Below, one piece after another: positions 59,740 through 64,000 of a DNA stretch of 64,000 bases (its first letter is position 1; every line of letters starts with the position of its first letter). The DNA is from Marasmius tenuissimus (Eukaryota > Basidiomycota > Agaricomycetes > Agaricales > Marasmiaceae), in assembly GCA_029532415.1 (NCBI GenBank), contig JAQOTA010000006.1, positions 124,001 to 188,000 on the forward strand, written 5' to 3'. The position numbers and the translations under genes are program-made. The notes beneath the pieces are model-generated. The model was not told the DNA's origin. It was given only the letters and a program-made list of their open reading frames with translations, and did not search any database.

Positions 59740-60046
59740 AGCTGTCCGTGAGGTGTGGCTTTGGTTTCGGACTTCAATGTTTCAAGTCCTGTTTCTCATT
59801 TTCGCCCAGCTAGTGCCCCTCTACTCGCTTCTTCATGTTCTCGGCTGTTTCCCGTTCTCCGATAGACTTACGGTTGGACCCTTCTCATTACTCACACCGC
59901 GATCTGCCTACAAGTCTGTTATTTATATACACTACGACCAACATTGAAACTATACTCGCGCCAGCTGTGGCGTGCGACACGCTCTCACTGGTTAGTCCCC
60001 ATACATTCGCGTATGGGGGAAAGTTGAAATAGCGAAGACAAACATG
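59740..60046. other. Convergent intergenic spacer
   Basis: Spacer between the membrane-protein gene (plus) and the DUF1479 gene (minus). No gene seen. Confidence 0.55.
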
Positions 60047-61819
60047 CTACACAACTGAGACCGGGAAACCCATAGCTCGTCTCCCCAAAGGAGACAGGAT
60101 ATCATCCGCTTTTCCGATACCCACAAGATCGGCTTCATCGACCTTCACCTTTTGATAATCAGGCGGAGCCACTCCCTTCAAAAACGCTTCCCTCTGCTTC
60201 TCAATGTAGGCTTGGTTCAGTGGCGTCGTTGGTACAGCCGGAATATACATCACTGTGGATAATCGAAAACGAAGAGACGACGAATCAGAGCCACGAAGGA
60301 ATTACGGAAGAGCACTCGATATATAGACGAACCTGCGGAATCTTCATCTCCAGAATGTTCCGACTCGACGGAATGAACGACATCGCAATGCCAGAACACT
60401 GCGTCTCCTGGGGAGACTTCCGGGATAGAAACAATCATTTTGTCGAGGAGCATATGGGAGTGTTCTTCTGGCGTTGGTTTAGGGCTGGAGAAACCACTCT
60501 CCTTTGCTTGTAGTCCGGGGAATTTGGGATAAGAGATGTCTACGTAGTACGTACCAACCAGAAGGTGAGTGTGATCGATTGGACTGAGTACCACTGCGGA
60601 ACTTACCGAACTTCCAGTTCTCGGATTCCAAGTAGTCTTTCGCGTCTGGTCCGACCGTGGAGCGGAAGAAAGGACGGAGGATGAGGTAGGCATTGGACAG
60701 TAAGACGTCCGGGTAAACCCTCAGAGTCCCGCGTTTCGGCCCTGTTTTACTGTAACATGTTCATCAGACGACTCACATTGAGGAGAAAGTATTCACATGC
60801 GTACCTCATGGCGAGCCACCCTTGAAATGAACGGAAGATCGAGGTCTGAACAAAATTGTGAGTAAGCGACTGTTCTTGAAGCACATACTATACGTACCTG
60901 GCTACCCCTGTGATAGATGGAGGTACGGGCGTTGAGTCTGCCTCCCAGTTCGTAAGGGTCGTGAGAGCGCCAGTTACCAGAGAGAATATCATTGAAGCAT
61001 GAACGGAACGCGGGGTCTCCCAACGTTCGATTGTACCACCTGGAATAGATCTAGAATCAGTCGATTTAAATTAAGAATGCTACATACCGTCAACATGAGG
61101 TGGAAGTGCTTGGAAGTTCCCTCCGGGATGTCTAATCCTGAATCGATCGGCGTAGCTCAGAGGTGTCGACAGGTCAACGCCGTCTAAGTTGGCATCGGGC
61201 GGTGTAGAGTACAGGTTATTGAGCCAGATACTGGTTGCCAAAATGTTAGAGTGCGAACGAGCTTCAACCTGAGGTTTGGTCCAACTACGAGGAAAGAAAG
61301 TTGGTCGCAAGAGTGGTCGCTATGATTCAGCTTGGGATGACGTACTAGAGTTGGAAGAACTGTAAATCTCCCTCGGGGAAGCCTACAGCGAAATGGGCGT
61401 CATAAGTTGATCGATAGAGATCGGGACAAGGAAACACACCTTCAATACGTGTAGGATTTGCCTTGACGAACTCTTCTAATGAAGTCTTCCATTTGGCTGC
61501 CTCAGCATCCTCGACAATGTCCCTGATGATGATCGTTCCCTTGCGTTTGATTTCTGTAATTTGCTCTGGAGAAAGCTTGTCCAACTCTGAGAACTTGACT
61601 TGCGGAATATACTACGACGTAGACCTAGTGATGAGAACGAGTGATCACTTTTGAGCCAGATACAGTACTCACGTCAGAGCCAGCAGCAGAAACTTTGGTG
61701 GCTGTCTGAGCGATCTCCGCGATAATCTCCTGCCATGCCTTCGTAGCATTGGCTTCGAAGTCCGGAAAAGACTCGGCGATTTCCTTCTTGATTTTTAGCA
61801 GGTGTTCCGGCGTAGGCAT
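60047..61819 (-). CDS. DUF1479 protein, Fe(II)/2-oxoglutarate-dependent oxygenase-like
   Basis: Multiple exons read from MPTPEHLLKIKKEIAES (ATG 61819-61817) to a TAG at 60049-60047, about 450 residues. Segments in order are LSPEQITEIKRKGTIIIRDI, VFPCPDLYRSTYDAH, WTKPQVEARSHSNILATSIW, the iron-binding LPPHVDG (His and Asp of the facial triad), WWYNRTLGDPAFR, GTLRVYPDVLLSNAYLILRP, PGDAVFWHCDVVHSVE with the second His, and a C-terminal VGIGKADDI. This layout is that of DUF1479 (YbiU-like) proteins, distant members of the double-stranded beta-helix oxygenases. The substrate is unknown. The metal-binding residues are present, so it may be active. There is no signal peptide, so it is likely cytosolic. 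Confidence 0.88.
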
Positions 61820-62963
61820 AGTATGAGTGGCGGTAAGTTGGAGATGAGAAAAACAACAAGATTGGGGAGATGATTCGTAGTATCGGTGAGTGGAAGGCAC
61901 TTATTTATATGTGAGGACTTTACTCATGTTCCCGCTACCGCCAAGGACTCGATGGTTTTGCCTGATTGCGCAGCGAAGTGGGTAGAATCACTTCAATAGT
62001 GGAGGTCAGCTGGAAGAGTTAGACGCCTACCGCCAGGAATCTTGACTCCCACAAGTCACCAAGCGCTGCTTCATGGGGGCGAAGATTGAATAGATGTGGG
62101 AACTCAAGGGAGTCCACGGATCCGGAAAATCCTCTCTTTGGCGCTCTATGACAGTCAGTGCACCAAACAAGGGAGAATCTGGGTTTCACGGTCGTCGACT
62201 TCACAAAACATGACTGAGAGGCTGTAGAGTCACTGCCGGGGCAAAGTTCCGGATTGATGTCCTCGGTCTCGGAACGACCCTCCCGGGTCTTTCCTTTCAG
62301 CGACCTCCATGTCATGTCGCAGTCGCCTCTTGCTCAAGTTCAAAGTTCTTCCAAGCCAACACAACCGAAACAAAGAACGGATCAAGAGTACTTACGATTT
62401 GAAGGCACCTCAATCTATACCAACTCCACTGCGCTCCGGTTCTCTAGGATACAGGGCTTACTCTAGTCGGAGAAATGGATGGCACAGCGCGAGCGTCGCG
62501 ATAAACTGACGATGGACTTAGGGGGCTTTGACTTCATCCGACCCAATAAATCCGCATTCCGTGAGCTTGGGTGCCCAGTGACAGGTACAGGGAGGAGGCT
62601 TGAGTTGGAGCATGGAGAAGCAGGATGAGAAATGGTTATCGAGCGTCAAGGCGAGTACTTCACTTGGTCATTCGATTATCTTACGACGAAGAATCGGCGA
62701 GTAGCTCTTCGCATTTCCAAGTTCACAGTTCACTACGAGCCCGACAGCACCATCTCTTTAAGAGCCTACAAATGAGATGATTTCCCCCGCGTGCGTGGAT
62801 TCAAGCTTGGACACTCAGATAAGAAGGTTCCGCGAACTCGATGAAGATGCCAGTCTGTTGCTATAAATCCTCGTCTTTCATGTCCTGGTATTTCATGCAG
62901 ACTTCGCGTTGATACGAGGTTGACAACAGTGTAACTTTATCGCTTTGGATGTCATGGGAGTGT

Positions 62964-63001
<38 letters not shown>

Positions 63002-63640
63002 TTCGACTGAACAAACGGACAATGTAAATGTTGTTTGCGTTGGGCCATTCCCGTTCCTATCACGATTGAGCTTTGCTGCTCCTGGACGTGGCTTTGCATT
63101 GTGTCGTAGGAACTAAAACGTCGAGGACGGGAGGTCCGTAGGACCATGGGAGATACGGAGGGTATATGGCCTCGTGCAAGATTGGTGATTGAAGTTTCTT
63201 GCCCTCGCTCAGGAGTCAGTAGAGATTGAGGATCAACTTGCTGTTGCTTGATTATGCCGAGTGATTGTGGTCAGCAGCTAGGAGATACCGAAGATCAAGG
63301 TGTGCGTAGTTTGGGTATTGCTCAAGTGCTGGATCTTACAACGAGCATTCCACGGTGCTGCGTGAATCTGTTCCGGTTACAAAGAACGTAGGCCAACGGT
63401 ACTTTACGCCTCGCGCTCTCTATAAATTTTCCCCAAGCATGTAGACCATTGAATGTCCAGAGTCGAGGGCCGAGGAGGTCGTGCCGTTGTGGTGCACGTC
63501 GGTTCCGAACGAACGCGTCAAAACGAGCATGGTTTAAGCGCTCGCAGCAAAATTCGACCTAGATCCACGACCGTTTCCGCCTTTCGTCTCATTCAATTTT
63601 CCTCTTTCTGTCTTCCGCCACACGAAATTAGGAAGACTCA
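61820..63640. other. Gene-free stretch
   Basis: Upstream region of the DUF1479 gene followed by DNA with only short, unsupported frames. It contains a CT microsatellite at 62964-63001. Confidence 0.5.
62964..63001. repeat. (CT)n microsatellite
   Basis: Nearly uninterrupted CT dinucleotides with one extra C near 62980. Confidence 0.95.
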
Positions 63641-64000
63641 GGATGACTGGCAAACTGTTATGGCTGGAGGGAGATTAATGAACAAGGACATGGTCAGCTT
63701 GTGGTATGCTTCTTCTCTCTATTGAATGAAACCACTGGCTCGCTAGGTTTCAAAGAGAAATTCTGGAATGAGGTTGATAATCTACAATATCTGTCCTACG
63801 GAAACCATGGGTCATATGGGCTCTGTACGTCGCGCAGGTTTCGTTTCGTTGGTTTTGACCACTCAGAATCAGTTCATAATCCTGACAGGCATATCGATCA
63901 GAATCTCTCACCGGAGAGCCGCAGCCAAGTACTGAGTATTGCGTGCGTGAGTCAGAGTACTTTCCCGGGTATTCTCATAGGACGTAGTGACGTAGCATTT
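63640..64000 (+). other. Possible 5' part of a gene related to 57.8 kb, cut by the window end
   Basis: GTTATGGCTGGAGGGAG and GACATGGTCAGCTTG correspond to TTGTGGCTGGAGATGAG and CCATGGTCAGCTCAAG at 57810-57860, in the same order. No frame is long enough to define a product before the window ends. Confidence 0.35.

Noticed and set aside
59636..59947. Ala/Val-rich frame of 103 codons
   Set aside because: It is another reading phase of the Gly-rich repeat tail and its 3' flank; the spliced frame with a membrane span is preferred.

Overview
The window reads as nuclear DNA of a basidiomycete fungus, most likely a mushroom-forming agaricomycete. Genes are broken by many 45-100 bp GT-AG introns, protein families known mainly from Agaricales are present, and a Ty1/copia element, small DNA transposons and segmental duplications fill the gene-poor half. 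No rRNA, tRNA or CRISPR array was found.

Positions 1 to about 42.6 kb are a direct array of four degenerate copies of one block. Unit 1 is 1-10.5 kb, unit 2 is 10.6-17.3 kb resuming at 26.9 kb, unit 3 is 27.55-36.0 kb and unit 4 is 36.9-42.6 kb. The block order is: a non-coding leader (seen in units 1 and 2), gene 1 (an 11-exon, ~607-residue protein with an Asn/Thr-rich N-terminus, minus strand), gene 2 (a multi-pass membrane protein, minus strand) and a small Ser-rich gene (plus strand). Gene 1 is intact in units 1 and 3 and only a 3' stub in unit 2. Gene 2 is complete only in unit 4. The small gene carries a different lesion or doubt in every unit. Unit 2 is split by nested retroelements: an old copia-type solo LTR (17340-26889), a 9.0 kb copia element inside it (17529-26565, CATAG target duplication), and a 2.7 kb element of unknown class inside the copia gag (18744-21448, CCGA duplication). 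Unit 3 carries its own 1.2 kb terminal-inverted-repeat transposon, absent from unit 1.

From 43 kb onward the DNA is ordinary gene space: a DUF262 protein with an RG-rich tail, a secreted CE1-type esterase, a coiled-coil protein transcribed head-to-head with an Hsp70-like ATPase, a YAT-type amino-acid permease, a decayed gene ending in a Harbinger-like MITE, a small single-span membrane protein with a Gly-rich tail, and a DUF1479 Fe(II)/2-oxoglutarate-type oxygenase. The esterase and permease would suit a plant-litter degrader; nothing in the sequence ties these genes into one pathway. Exon boundaries were read by eye from splice sites and reading frame, and coordinates marked 'about' are approximate.
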